27,591 nt of DNA from an uncultured Peptococcaceae bacterium (lineage in GTDB: Bacteria; Bacillota; Peptococcia; Peptococcales; Peptococcaceae), in assembly GCA_900552455.1 (NCBI GenBank), contig URZX01000028.1, positions 1 to 27,591 on the forward strand, given 5' to 3'. A program made the position numbers and the translations under genes. Shown piece after piece: positions 1 through 7,366 of the stretch (position 1 is the first letter of the stretch; every line of letters begins with the position of its first letter). The notes under the pieces were generated by a model, which was given only the letters and a program-made list of their open reading frames with translations, had not been told where the DNA came from and searched no databases.

Positions 1-6
1 CAAAAA

Positions 7-20
7 TGGATCATCCCCCC
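7..20. repeat. 14-bp direct repeat, copy 1
   Basis: TGGATCATCCCCCC occurs here and again, identical, at 279-292. The two copies bracket small RNA 1 and its promoter. Just inside copy 1 there is also a hairpin at 32-52 (GGGGCTTT/AAAGCCCC) with no T-run on the 3' side of either strand, so I do not call it a terminator. Nothing else is visible in the first 85 bases; the window edge cuts the context. Confidence 0.6.
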
Positions 21-85
21 TGGCGTTTGACGGGGCTTTACGAGAAAGCCCCCCGAAAAAAATCAAGATCTATCCACGGTCAAAT

Positions 86-151
86 AAAAAACCGGAGCTA
101 ACATCGCTTTCGCAATGCCGCTCCGGAAAAGGACGAACCTTTTGTCTTCCA
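86..151 (-). ncRNA. Small structured RNA 1, unknown family
   Basis: Predicted transcript of about 66 nt read leftwards from a TTGACA-17-TAGTAT promoter (158-186). It folds into hairpin 1 (AAAAGG, loop TTCGT, CCTTTT; 127-143) and, directly adjacent, hairpin 2 (outer stem CCGGAGC/GCTCCGG at 92-126) ending in a T6 run, so hairpin 2 is also the intrinsic terminator. Inside hairpin 2 a 6-bp apical stem is closed by a GAAA tetraloop (CATTGC-GAAA-GCGATG). A paralogue with the same architecture but different stem sequences lies at 2211-2277. The base changes preserve pairing, which supports a functional RNA. It lies about 190 bp beyond the antiporter terminator and has its own promoter. I do not recognise the family. 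A 29-codon reading frame overlaps it, but has no ribosome site and is not kept in copy 2. Confidence 0.65.
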
Positions 152-157
152 TTTATA

Positions 158-186
158 ATACTACGCCATTTCAAACCAGTTGTCAA
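158..186 (-). promoter_or_regulatory. Promoter of small RNA 1
   Basis: On the minus strand: -35 TTGACA (186-181), 17-bp spacer, -10 TAGTAT (163-158). The spacer and flanks (ACTGGTTTGAAAT) closely match those of the small RNA 2 promoter, so the duplicated unit includes the promoter. Confidence 0.65.
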
Positions 187-278
187 TGACGAGTGTCAAA
201 AAGCCCTGCGCACTCTTGACGCGCGGATTGATGGCATAGTAGATTTTGTTCTCGCAACAGAAAAGCCCTCGTCTCATT

Positions 279-292
279 TGGATCATCCCCCC
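279..292. repeat. 14-bp direct repeat, copy 2
   Basis: Exact second copy of TGGATCATCCCCCC (first at 7-20). It separates the antiporter terminator from the small RNA 1 unit. It may be a duplication footprint or a repeated regulatory motif; too little sequence is available to the left to decide. Confidence 0.6.
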
Positions 293-325
293 GGTGGGAA
301 ATGAAAAGTTTCTTCCTTATAAATA

Positions 326-360
326 CAAAAGGCTTGCGACCGAGGCATTGGTCGCAAGCC
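326..360 (-). terminator. Terminator of the antiporter gene
   Basis: Perfect 11-bp stem GGCTTGCGACC/GGTCGCAAGCC with an 8-nt loop, followed on the minus strand by TTTTG. It lies 21 bases past the antiporter stop codon. Confidence 0.8.
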
Positions 361-381
361 AAAAATCCATACAAACTTCGC

Positions 382-2034
382 TCAGCCAAACACGGCATGC
401 TTGGCAGCTTTGCGCCCTGGGTGGAGGGCGTCTTCGTTGACAGCGATGAGGAGCTTATCCCCTTCCTGCAGGCGCGTGCCGCCGTCGGGGATGATGTAAC
501 GATGGTCGCGCTGGATGAGCACGATGAGCGAATGCGGACGTGGCGGCAGGTCGCCGAGGGTCATGCCCGGGGTGAAATCTTCCTTTTCGAGCACGGTCTC
601 GACGAGGGAAAGATTTGGCGTATCGCCTTCTTCCAGTGCACAGAGCACGAGCACGTCTCCCTCCTGGAGCACGGTGCCGCCCTTTGGCAGCATTTCCTCT
701 TCACCGCGCGACAGGCTCACAAGGAGCGAGCCCGGCGGCAGGGTGATGTCCATGACGCGCTTGCCACACCAGTCATGATCCGGCTCGATGCGGAACTGGA
801 TGAAATTGACTGGCGATTCGTCGACATAGTCGGTGAAGGTTTTGAAAACGTTCCCGCCTTCGTCGATCATGGCGAGCTTTTGCGCAACGAATGGCAAGAG
901 CGACCCCTGCACGGCAATGGAAAAGAGCACGACGACAAAAACGATGTGGAAAAGATCGTTTTCCATACTCACTGGCGCGATCACGGCCATGATGGCGAAC
1001 ACGACGGACGCGGCGCCACGCAGCCCGGCGAAGGATACGAGCACTCTGCGCGCCAGGCTTCCGCCAAAGGGCGCCATGAGCAGAAAAGTCGCCAGCGGAC
1101 GCGCGACAAGGGTGAGAAAAACAGCGATGGCCAGCGCTGGTGCGAGCACATCGAGCATGTGCGATGGAAACGAAAGCAGCCCCAGCAGGAAAAAGAGCAC
1201 TGCCTGCATAATGCCGGTGACGCCATCGAAAAACGGCACGAGGGTGCGCTTGTCTGGCAGGGTACTATTGCCGAGCACGATGCCGACGATGTACACGCTC
1301 AAGAGCCCATTGCCATCCACGAGCATCGGCAGCCCGTAGCCAAAGAGCGCCACGGCGACGGCGAAAACGGATTCTGATTCGGCGCAGTCAAACGGCGCTT
1401 TTGCGAGCACCCAACGCGCCAGAAATCCGATGCCAAAACCGAAAACGAGCCCGAACGCCAGCTGCTTGATGAGCAGGAGGCTCACCTCGCCCGGCGTGAT
1501 GCCGGCCTGCATCGCTGCTAGAAGCACGACGCAGAGCATGTACGCGAACGGGTCGTTGGAGCCGCTCTCGACTTCGAGCAGGGAGTCGGTGTTTTCTTTC
1601 AGCGCCAGATTGCGCGAGCGCAGGATCGAGAACACGGACGCTGCGTCTGTGGACGAAAGCAGCGCGCCGCAGAGCATCCCTTCCAATAGCGGCATGCCGA
1701 GCACAACATAGCAAAACAGGCCGACGATCGCCGCTGTCGCGATGGTGCCGAGGCTGGAGAGCACGATCGACACGACAGCCACAGGCTTTGCGGCTTTCCA
1801 GCTGGTGCCGAAACCACCGTAGAACATGATGATCGCCAGCGCCACCATGCTCAGCTTTTCCGCGAAGGCGTAGTCGTCGAAGGGAATGTTCACCAGCCCG
1901 TCTGAGCCAAAGACCATCCCCAGCAAAATAAATAAGAGCAACGTCGGCACCCCGATCCGCGCCGACACCCGCTTGAGGATCGTGCAGGATAAGAGCACTA
2001 TCGCCGATAAGATAATAAGAGCAGTCATGGACAT
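382..2034 (-). CDS. Potassium/proton antiporter, NhaP2/CvrA type
   Basis: A 550-residue monovalent cation:proton antiporter. Residues 1-390 are a dozen hydrophobic segments with hallmark CPA motifs: STDAAS at 128-133, ESGSNDP at 156-162 (the Asn-Asp pair, N160/D161, is the usual ion-binding site) and GLRGAAS at 347-353. From about 410 there are two cytosolic TrkA-C/RCK_C-like segments, the second starting near 495, as in NhaP2 (E. coli CvrA is slightly longer). The expected role is K+ (or Na+) efflux in exchange for protons at the cytoplasmic membrane, gated through the RCK_C domain. The start is set by GAAGGAGG nine bases upstream; a second ATG two codons in is possible. The gene is monocistronic, with its own extended -10 promoter and terminator, and is flanked by two paralogous small RNAs on the same strand. 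The exact cation is inferred from the family. Confidence 0.88.
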   Translation of the reverse strand: MSMTALIILSAIVLLSCTILKRVSARIGVPTLLLFILLGMVFGSDGLVNIPFDDYAFAEKLSMVALAIIMFYGGFGTSWKAAKPVAVVSIVLSSLGTIATAAIVGLFCYVVLGMPLLEGMLCGALLSSTDAASVFSILRSRNLALKENTDSLLEVESGSNDPFAYMLCVVLLAAMQAGITPGEVSLLLIKQLAFGLVFGFGIGFLARWVLAKAPFDCAESESVFAVAVALFGYGLPMLVDGNGLLSVYIVGIVLGNSTLPDKRTLVPFFDGVTGIMQAVLFFLLGLLSFPSHMLDVLAPALAIAVFLTLVARPLATFLLMAPFGGSLARRVLVSFAGLRGAASVVFAIMAVIAPVSMENDLFHIVFVVVLFSIAVQGSLLPFVAQKLAMIDEGGNVFKTFTDYVDESPVNFIQFRIEPDHDWCGKRVMDITLPPGSLLVSLSRGEEEMLPKGGTVLQEGDVLVLCALEEGDTPNLSLVETVLEKEDFTPGMTLGDLPPRPHSLIVLIQRDHRYIIPDGGTRLQEGDKLLIAVNEDALHPGRKAAKHAVFG

Positions 2035-2077
2035 AATAAAACGGCCTCCTTCAGGTCGTAATGCAACGTATCAATTT

Positions 2078-2086
2078 ATTATACCA
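2078..2086 (-). promoter_or_regulatory. Extended -10 promoter of the antiporter gene
   Basis: Minus-strand TGGTATAAT, an extended -10 (hexamer 2083-2078). No good -35 is visible 17 bp upstream. The leader to the start codon is about 40 nt and contains GAAGGAGG. Confidence 0.55.
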
Positions 2087-2210
2087 TACTCTACTAGGAT
2101 TCGCGATGGGTTAGGGCGGGAAAATTGCGTTCGTGCGGGGATTCTTTCTGTCGAATAGGGAGCTTTCCTTCATTAATATGTCCCCTCGTCCCAACTTTTC
2201 CGGTAAATAG

Positions 2211-2277
2211 AAAAAGCGGGGATAGTATCACTTTCGCAATACCTCCCCGCAAAAAGAGCTAAACTCTTTTTCCGTGT
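2211..2277 (-). ncRNA. Small structured RNA 2, paralogue of RNA 1
   Basis: Predicted transcript of about 67 nt with the same build as the RNA at 86-151. Hairpin 1 is AAAAAGAG, loop TTTAG, CTCTTTTT (2251-2271). Hairpin 2 has outer stem GCGGGGA/TCCCCGC (2216-2250), an apical stem TATTGC-GAAA-GTGATA, then a T-rich tail. Relative to RNA 1, both long stems differ in most pairs yet remain fully paired, and the base of the apical stem changes from C-G to T-A. The internal loop (GG opposite a 3-nt TA-ending strand) and the GAAA loop are unchanged. It ends about 130 bp upstream of the antiporter promoter and terminates before it, so it is a separate transcript and not a leader of the antiporter mRNA. 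Confidence 0.65.
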
Positions 2278-2283
2278 AGAGTT

Positions 2284-2312
2284 AGTTTACTTTATTCCAA
2301 ACCAATTGTCAA
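2284..2312 (-). promoter_or_regulatory. Promoter of small RNA 2
   Basis: Minus strand: -35 TTGACA (2312-2307), 17-bp spacer, -10 TAAACT (2289-2284). The region ATTGACAATTGGTTTGGAAT is nearly the same as in the RNA 1 promoter. Confidence 0.6.
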
Positions 2313-2384
2313 TAACAATTTTGAAGAAAGCAAACGAATGTCTGTAGGATTACAATACATGTGTTACAACGAAATAAAATAGAA

Positions 2385-2462
2385 ATGCGGAAACCCCTGA
2401 ATCTGTGTTATGTTAAAGCTACCACACATCAACACGCCACAGAAAAGAAAGGATTTCCGCAT
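2385..2462 (+). promoter_or_regulatory. Stem hiding the transposase start codon
   Basis: ATGCGGAAA (2385-2393) is a perfect complement of TTTCCGCAT (2454-2462), and the latter includes the first two bases of the transposase ATG and lies directly after its AAAGGA ribosome site. A transcript entering the element from outside would fold this 9-bp stem and block initiation. Such protection against read-through is known for several insertion sequences; here it is inferred. Confidence 0.5.
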
Positions 2463-3393
2463 GACCACTATAACACAAGATATGAGATTCCGTCTATCCC
2501 TGATTCGTTACGCTGAAAAGCATGGTGTCACTAAAGCTGCTCGTAAGTACAAAACCAATCGTCAGTACATCTATCGCTGGAAAAACCGCTATGATGGCAC
2601 TTGGGACTCTCTTCGCGATCGTTCCCGTCGGCCCCATCATCATCCTGACCAACATACTGACCAGGAGCTTAAGTTGATCCGCGATATGCGGCGCAGAAAT
2701 CCCCATGCTGGCCTCGTTGTTTTCTGGGTGAAGCTCCGTCAGCGCGGTTACTCTCGTTCTATTACTGGGCTGTGGCGTGTTCTGAAACGTCTTCAATGCC
2801 TTCCGGTCAAACCTGCCAATCCTAAATACATCCCAAAGCCTTATGAACAAATGACCCATCCTGGTCAGCGCGTTCAAATCGATGTTAAGCATGTTCCCGC
2901 TGCCTGCATTGTAGGGGATGCGGAAGGCGAAAAGTTCTACCAGTATACCGCCATTGATGAATTCTCCAGGTTTCGATATGTTGAAGCTTTCCGAGAAATC
3001 TCAACGTACTCCTCGATGGTTTTTCTGGAACATATGCTGAAAGCGTTTCCCTTTCCTGTTGAATGCGTTCAAACAGATAACGGATTTGAATTCACAAAAC
3101 GATTCGGTAGCAGCAAGTCTGATAAGGATCTAACGCTATTTGAAAAGAAGCTGGCAGAACTTGGGATTGAGCATAAAAAGATTCGTCCATTTACACCAAG
3201 GCACAATGGAAAAGTGGAACGCTCACATCGTAAAGACAATGAGTATTTTTACGCTACACACAGATTCTACTCTTTCGAAGATTTTTCAAAGCAGTTGAAG
3301 ATTCACAACAAGAAATACAATAACTTCCCGATGAGACCACTGGGTTGGAAATCTCCAAGGGAGACTCTAAAAAGCTTTCTGCATAGTGTGTAA
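2461..3393 (+). CDS. IS481-family transposase
   Basis: A 310-residue transposase. The N-terminal helix-turn-helix (about residues 10-60, with GVTKAARKYKTNRQYIYRWK) is followed by an rve/RNase H-fold integrase core with acidic residues D141 (VQIDVKH), D206 (VQTDNGFEF) and E253 (HNGKVERSHR). The last two are about 46 residues apart, a little longer than in many DDE enzymes because of a Ser/Lys-rich insert after D206. The core is uninterrupted, so the enzyme looks intact. I chose ATG 2461 (AGAAAGGA seven bases upstream) over the in-frame ATG at 2410, which has no ribosome site. Its expected function is cut-and-paste or copy-out transposition of the surrounding element; no partner genes are present. 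Confidence 0.87.
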   Translation: MTTITQDMRFRLSLIRYAEKHGVTKAARKYKTNRQYIYRWKNRYDGTWDSLRDRSRRPHHHPDQHTDQELKLIRDMRRRNPHAGLVVFWVKLRQRGYSRSITGLWRVLKRLQCLPVKPANPKYIPKPYEQMTHPGQRVQIDVKHVPAACIVGDAEGEKFYQYTAIDEFSRFRYVEAFREISTYSSMVFLEHMLKAFPFPVECVQTDNGFEFTKRFGSSKSDKDLTLFEKKLAELGIEHKKIRPFTPRHNGKVERSHRKDNEYFYATHRFYSFEDFSKQLKIHNKKYNNFPMRPLGWKSPRETLKSFLHSV

Positions 3394-3444
3394 CATATGT
3401 TTGACAAACCAACACTTCTCGTCGCTTCTCAGGCGAAGTCGAGG

Positions 3445-3473
3445 TTGTAGCGCAGAATCGCTTGTGCTACAAT
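3445..3473 (+). promoter_or_regulatory. Promoter of the mltG operon
   Basis: -35 TTGTAG (3445-3450), 17-bp spacer, -10 TACAAT (3468-3473). It starts about 40 bp beyond the right end of the insertion sequence, so the element left this promoter intact but replaced whatever lay upstream. Confidence 0.55.
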
Positions 3474-3521
3474 AAAGTTGATTTGCATTTTGTCAAAAAT
3501 CTCTAAAGGAGCGTGAACTCC

Positions 3522-5165
3522 GTGTCAAAAGAACAACAGCAAGGCGGCACTCCGTCCTTTGACGATATCCCGCCTTACGAACGCATCATGAGAGAACGCG
3601 CCGCAGCTGCCGCCGAGGAAAAAGAAGCAGCAGCGCAGGCCGCCGCTCAGGATGCCAAATCCGATCAGGAGCCGGGCGGTCAGTGGGCGACACGGCCGAT
3701 GGCCGCTCAGACAGCGACAGCTGCCAAGCGTCCACAGCGCAAAGACGACGACCATCCGGCCACCCTCGCAGAAGCTGCCGCCAAGCGCGCCGAAGCGCGT
3801 CAGAAAGCAGCCCAGGCCGCCAAGGCCCGTCAGGCAGCCATGCAGGCTGAGCGCGAAGCCCAGCTCGCAGAAGAAGCTGCCCGCAAGGCCGAAGCCGCCA
3901 GCGCTCCACAGGCGCAGGCCGTCGCAAGCGAAGCCCAGGACGTGCGCGCAGACAAGACCGCTGAAGAAGCAGCCGCTGCCAAAACCGCCGAAGCCGCAGA
4001 GCCAGCAGCAAAGACCAAGCGCCCGGCTCCAGTTGCCGCAAGCAAAAAAGAAAAGAAGAGCAGAGCCCGCCGCGAGGAGCCAGCAAAACGCGGCAGACAC
4101 CATCGCCGTCGTTTTCCATGGGTGGCAGTGATCATGCTCGTCTGCATCGCCGTCGTCGTGCTCGCCGTGACTCAGATCGGCCGCAACTGGCTCGTTCCTG
4201 CCAACGCCAACGACACCCAGATCGTTGAAGTGGAGATCCCGGAAGGAACCCCAGTCAGCACTATGGGCGATATGCTCGAAGAACAGGGCCTGATCCGTTC
4301 CTCCAGCGCTTTCAGCCTGCTCGTCCGTGTTCAGGGCGCAGCAGCCAACCTCCAGGCTGGTGTGCATGACCTCTCCCCATCGATGACGATGCCGGAGATC
4401 GTCGCCGCACTGCAGGAAGGCGCTGAAGAAGCCGGCATGCTCAAGGTCACCGTCAACGAAGGGCTGACCGTCGATCAGATTGCAGAAGTCGTCGCCGACA
4501 GCACCAGCTACAGCGCCGAAGATTTCCTCAACCTTATGAGCAATCAGGAATTCCTCGCGCAGCTCGTGCAGCAGTATCCGATCCTCACCGATTCCTACAA
4601 CAATCCAAACGTGCGCTACGTGCTCGAAGGCTATCTCTTCCCGGCCACCTACGACGTTGCCCAGGGAGAAACCCTGGAATCTCTCGTCACCCAGATGGTC
4701 GACAAGACCAACGAAGTCCTGAGCAAATACCAGGCCGATATCGATGCCTCCAGCTACAGCCTGCAGGATATCATGAGCATCGCCTCCCTCGTTGAAAAGG
4801 AAGGCCAGACCACCGAAGACCGCAAGCTCATCGCCGGCGTCTTCTACAACCGTCTCGAACAGGGCATGCCGATCCAGTCGGATATCAGCGTGCTCTATGC
4901 ACTCGGCACCCACAAGGAAATGGTCACCTACGATGATCTCGAGGTTGACTCGCCGTACAATCTCTACACCAATGCCGGCCTCCCACCAGGACCGATGAAC
5001 TCCCCAAGCGAGGATGCCATCGCTGCTGCGCTGGAGCCAACCGACAACGACTACCTCTATTTCTATGCCAACCTCAAGACCGGTGAAGTGTTCTACACCG
5101 ACGACTACGAGCAGCATCAGGCATGGGCACAGGAGTATGAAGAGACTGGCGACATCCAGGGCTGA
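3522..5165 (+). CDS. mltG: Endolytic transglycosylase MltG (YceG-like)
   Basis: A 547-residue membrane-bound lytic transglycosylase that cleaves nascent glycan strands and so limits their length. Residues 1-195 are a cytoplasmic Ala/Lys/Glu/Arg-rich low-complexity arm, probably coiled coil, much longer than in E. coli MltG. The membrane segment (about 197-219, FPWVAVIMLVCIAVVVLAV) is followed by a LysM-like region and the catalytic YceG domain. The family signature SLVEKEGQ places the probable catalytic Glu at E425, followed by GVFYNRL, MPIQSD and the NLYTNAGLPPGPMNSP stretch. I start at GTG 3522 because AAAGGAG lies ten bases upstream; GTG 3513 is only one base away from it. The gene is followed after 40 bp by the OatA-like acyltransferase and is probably co-transcribed with it. 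The Ala-rich arm may contact cytosolic or divisome partners, but this is inference. Confidence 0.9.
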   Translation: MSKEQQQGGTPSFDDIPPYERIMRERAAAAAEEKEAAAQAAAQDAKSDQEPGGQWATRPMAAQTATAAKRPQRKDDDHPATLAEAAAKRAEARQKAAQAAKARQAAMQAEREAQLAEEAARKAEAASAPQAQAVASEAQDVRADKTAEEAAAAKTAEAAEPAAKTKRPAPVAASKKEKKSRARREEPAKRGRHHRRRFPWVAVIMLVCIAVVVLAVTQIGRNWLVPANANDTQIVEVEIPEGTPVSTMGDMLEEQGLIRSSSAFSLLVRVQGAAANLQAGVHDLSPSMTMPEIVAALQEGAEEAGMLKVTVNEGLTVDQIAEVVADSTSYSAEDFLNLMSNQEFLAQLVQQYPILTDSYNNPNVRYVLEGYLFPATYDVAQGETLESLVTQMVDKTNEVLSKYQADIDASSYSLQDIMSIASLVEKEGQTTEDRKLIAGVFYNRLEQGMPIQSDISVLYALGTHKEMVTYDDLEVDSPYNLYTNAGLPPGPMNSPSEDAIAAALEPTDNDYLYFYANLKTGEVFYTDDYEQHQAWAQEYEETGDIQG

Positions 5166-5205
5166 GCGCGTCATCGCATGAAGTCGTAAATAAAGAGGGG
5201 ATATT

Positions 5206-7188
5206 GTGAGCAAAGAATCTTCGCGAAAATCCTATTATCCTGCACTAGACAGCCTGCGTGTGCTCGCGATGCTGGCGATACTGGTTTACCATTACGCACC
5301 GCATCGCATGGCCGGCGGCTTCATCGGCGTGGACCTGTTCCTCGTCATCTCAGGATTTTTGACCGCGCGCAGCCTCATGAAATGGGAGACGAAGGGCTTC
5401 GGGCGCACCTATGTGTCCTACCTCGTCAAGCGCGTCATCCGTCTCGGCGTGCCAATGGTGCTGGTTTTTCTGGCATCTGTTTCCATCATCAACATCTTTT
5501 TTCCAGACCTGCTCTATAACATCCGCGGCGCCCTGCTCTCAAGCGCCTGCTATGTGAATAACTGGTGGCAGATCAGTCTGGGCTATTCCTACTTTGAACA
5601 ATACGTGCATCCGTCGGCCTTCACCCATCTCTGGTATGTGGCCGTGCTGATGCAGCTCTGTGTCGTCTGGCCGATCCTCTTCACCGTCATGAAACGCCTC
5701 AAAAAAGGGCCGTTCGCCATCGCCGCCGTGCAGCTCGTGCTGGCAGTCATCAGCGCCTTGCTCATGGCCGTGATCTTCGGTGGCGACAGCGATCCGTCCC
5801 GTGTTTACTACGGCACCGACACCCGCCTCTATGCGTTCGCCCTCGGCGGCGCCCTGGGCACCATCTGGCGGCCGGCAAAAATGGCCGAGCTCCACGGGCG
5901 CAAGATTGGACTCATCGCAGACCTCGTCGGCATCGTCGGCCTCGTGGCCTTTGTCGTGCTGGCGCTGCGCCTGCAGGATCAGGCCGCGATCACCTATCGC
6001 GGCGGACTCTTCCTGTCGGCAGTGGTCAGCACCGTCGTCGTTGCCGCGCTGACGATCCCAGGCAGCGTCGTCGCCAGACTCCTCAGTCTGCGCGCGCTGA
6101 CCTTCCTCGGCAAGTGCACCTTCAGCACCTACCTCTGGTACTATCCCGTGCTGACCATGGGCAACAGCGTGTCCTTCTTAGCCAGCCATAAATGGATCCA
6201 GTGGATCATCCTCTTCGTGCTCTCGATCCTCACCTACGTGTTCATCGAGCAAGCCTTCGTGAGCAAGCTCCTCAAAGGGCAGCTGCCAGCCAAGCAGCGC
6301 GTCATCGAATTTCTTACGTCTGTGGCCACGAGCAAGCGCCATTTCGTCGCCCTCGTGCTGATTGTAGCGCTCTGCTTCTCCAGCGGCGTCGGCTTTGCGC
6401 GTGCGCAGAGCGGCGAAAACGAAACCGTCGCCGAAATGCAGGCGCAGATCGCCGCCAACGAAGCGCTCATCGCCAAGCAGCAGGCCCTCGACGAGCGTGA
6501 AAAAATGGCCAACGTTCAGGATATTCCGTATCTCGATCGTTCCGTCATGCTCTTCAGCCGCGAGCTCAAGGTCACCTTCGTCGGTGACTCCATCCTGCTC
6601 GGTGCCGCTGCACCGCTCACAGAGGCCTTCCCGCAGTCCGTCATCGACGGCAAAGTCGGCCGCCAACTCAGCCAGAGCGCTGACGTCGTGCAGAGCTTGC
6701 TCGACAGTGGCAGCATGAACGACGTCGTCGTCATCGTACTCGGCTCCAACGGACCGTTCACCGAAGACCAGCTCGACAGCCTCATGCAGATGCTCGGCGA
6801 CCGCGAAGTCTTCCTCATGAACACCCACGTTCCGCGCGAATGGCAGGACAACGTCAACACCATGCTGCAGAGCTACGCCGACAAGAGCAAGAAGGACAAC
6901 TTCCACCTCATCGACTGGAAGAGCTTCATCGATCAGCATCCGGAATGGCTCTATGAGGACGATACCCATCCAACGCCGGAAGGCGCTGAACAGTTCGCCA
7001 AGCTCATCGCCGATACCCTCTACGACACCCTCGCCAGTGACGAGCGCAAGGAAAAAGACAAGCTCGCTGACGAAGCCGCCGCAGAGGAAGCAGCGAACAC
7101 CTCTGCCGAACAGCAGACCGACGCAGCCGCAGATGGCACAGCTGACACCGCAGCAGATGCCACTGCAACAGACGCTGTAACAGAATAA
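5206..7188 (+). CDS. OatA-like acyltransferase with SGNH domain
   Basis: A 660-residue two-domain enzyme. Residues 10-385 form an acyltransferase-3 membrane domain of about ten segments with the conserved His (H29, in VYHYAPHR) and the FIGVDLFLVISGFL motif. A further helix near 386-403 leads to a short coiled coil (NETVAEMQAQIAANEALIAK) and an extracellular SGNH hydrolase fold: GDS with nucleophile S462, GSN at 513-515, and D585/H588 in DDTHP. This is the build of OatA/OafA proteins, which move acyl groups across the membrane onto surface glycans. Peptidoglycan O-acetylation is the likely job, given mltG upstream and glycan polymerases nearby. The last 40 residues are Ala/Asp/Glu/Thr-rich and disordered. 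The start is GTG 5206, with AGAGGGG five bases upstream. The acceptor could also be a wall or surface polysaccharide. Confidence 0.85.
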   Translation: MSKESSRKSYYPALDSLRVLAMLAILVYHYAPHRMAGGFIGVDLFLVISGFLTARSLMKWETKGFGRTYVSYLVKRVIRLGVPMVLVFLASVSIINIFFPDLLYNIRGALLSSACYVNNWWQISLGYSYFEQYVHPSAFTHLWYVAVLMQLCVVWPILFTVMKRLKKGPFAIAAVQLVLAVISALLMAVIFGGDSDPSRVYYGTDTRLYAFALGGALGTIWRPAKMAELHGRKIGLIADLVGIVGLVAFVVLALRLQDQAAITYRGGLFLSAVVSTVVVAALTIPGSVVARLLSLRALTFLGKCTFSTYLWYYPVLTMGNSVSFLASHKWIQWIILFVLSILTYVFIEQAFVSKLLKGQLPAKQRVIEFLTSVATSKRHFVALVLIVALCFSSGVGFARAQSGENETVAEMQAQIAANEALIAKQQALDEREKMANVQDIPYLDRSVMLFSRELKVTFVGDSILLGAAAPLTEAFPQSVIDGKVGRQLSQSADVVQSLLDSGSMNDVVVIVLGSNGPFTEDQLDSLMQMLGDREVFLMNTHVPREWQDNVNTMLQSYADKSKKDNFHLIDWKSFIDQHPEWLYEDDTHPTPEGAEQFAKLIADTLYDTLASDERKEKDKLADEAAAEEAANTSAEQQTDAAADGTADTAADATATDAVTE

Positions 7189-7195
7189 GAATCGC

Positions 7196-7228
7196 AGGAC
7201 CGTTTTTCACAAGCGGTCCTGTTTTTTT
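7196..7228 (+). terminator. Terminator of the mltG-acyltransferase operon
   Basis: AGGACCG/CGGTCCT stem with an 11-nt loop, followed by GTTTTTTT. It begins eight bases after the acyltransferase stop codon. Confidence 0.85.
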
Positions 7229-7275
7229 GCGCGAAAAATTGTCATCAATATAAGAAAATTTATCGCCGCAGACGA

Positions 7276-7304
7276 TTGCATCTCAAAAAAGACAGGCGTA
7301 TAAT
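7276..7304 (+). promoter_or_regulatory. Promoter of the alcohol dehydrogenase gene
   Basis: -35 TTGCAT (7276-7281), 17-bp spacer, -10 TATAAT (7299-7304). The leader is about 55 nt, with AAGGAAG twelve bases before the ATG. Confidence 0.65.
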
Positions 7305-7366
7305 ATAATAAATCGTCGCACAGAGACTGTGTGATATAACAATCATCAAGGAAGTGTCTATTTACA

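Larger units (their letters stand above)
2350..3406 (+). mobile_element. IS481-like insertion sequence
   Basis: A single DDE transposase gene bounded by imperfect inverted ends: left TTACAATACATGTGTTACA (2350-2368), right end read inward TGTCAAACATATGTTACA (3406-3389), sharing ACATRTGTTACA. The right end overlaps the transposase stop codon. The segment is AT-richer and uses different codons from its neighbours. No target duplication can be fixed because the outermost bases are uncertain by a few nucleotides. It lies about 40 bp upstream of the mltG -35 box. Confidence 0.7.

Noticed and set aside
32..60. Terminator from the GGGGCTTT/AAAGCCCC hairpin
   Set aside because: Neither strand has a T-run on the 3' side of the stem.
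63..152. 29-residue minus-strand frame across small RNA 1
   Set aside because: No ribosome site, it runs through the terminator, and the frame is not kept in the paralogous RNA; the stems, not codons, are conserved.
183..398. 71-residue minus-strand frame between the antiporter and small RNA 1
   Set aside because: It crosses the antiporter terminator hairpin and has no ribosome site or family resemblance.
301..1377. 358-residue plus-strand frame, Glu/His-rich
   Set aside because: It is the antisense of the well-supported antiporter gene, with no ribosome site and highly biased composition.
3525..5213. 562-residue minus-strand frame opposite mltG
   Set aside because: Shadow of a biased GC-rich gene; composition is repetitive Gly/Leu/Val/His and no start signals exist.
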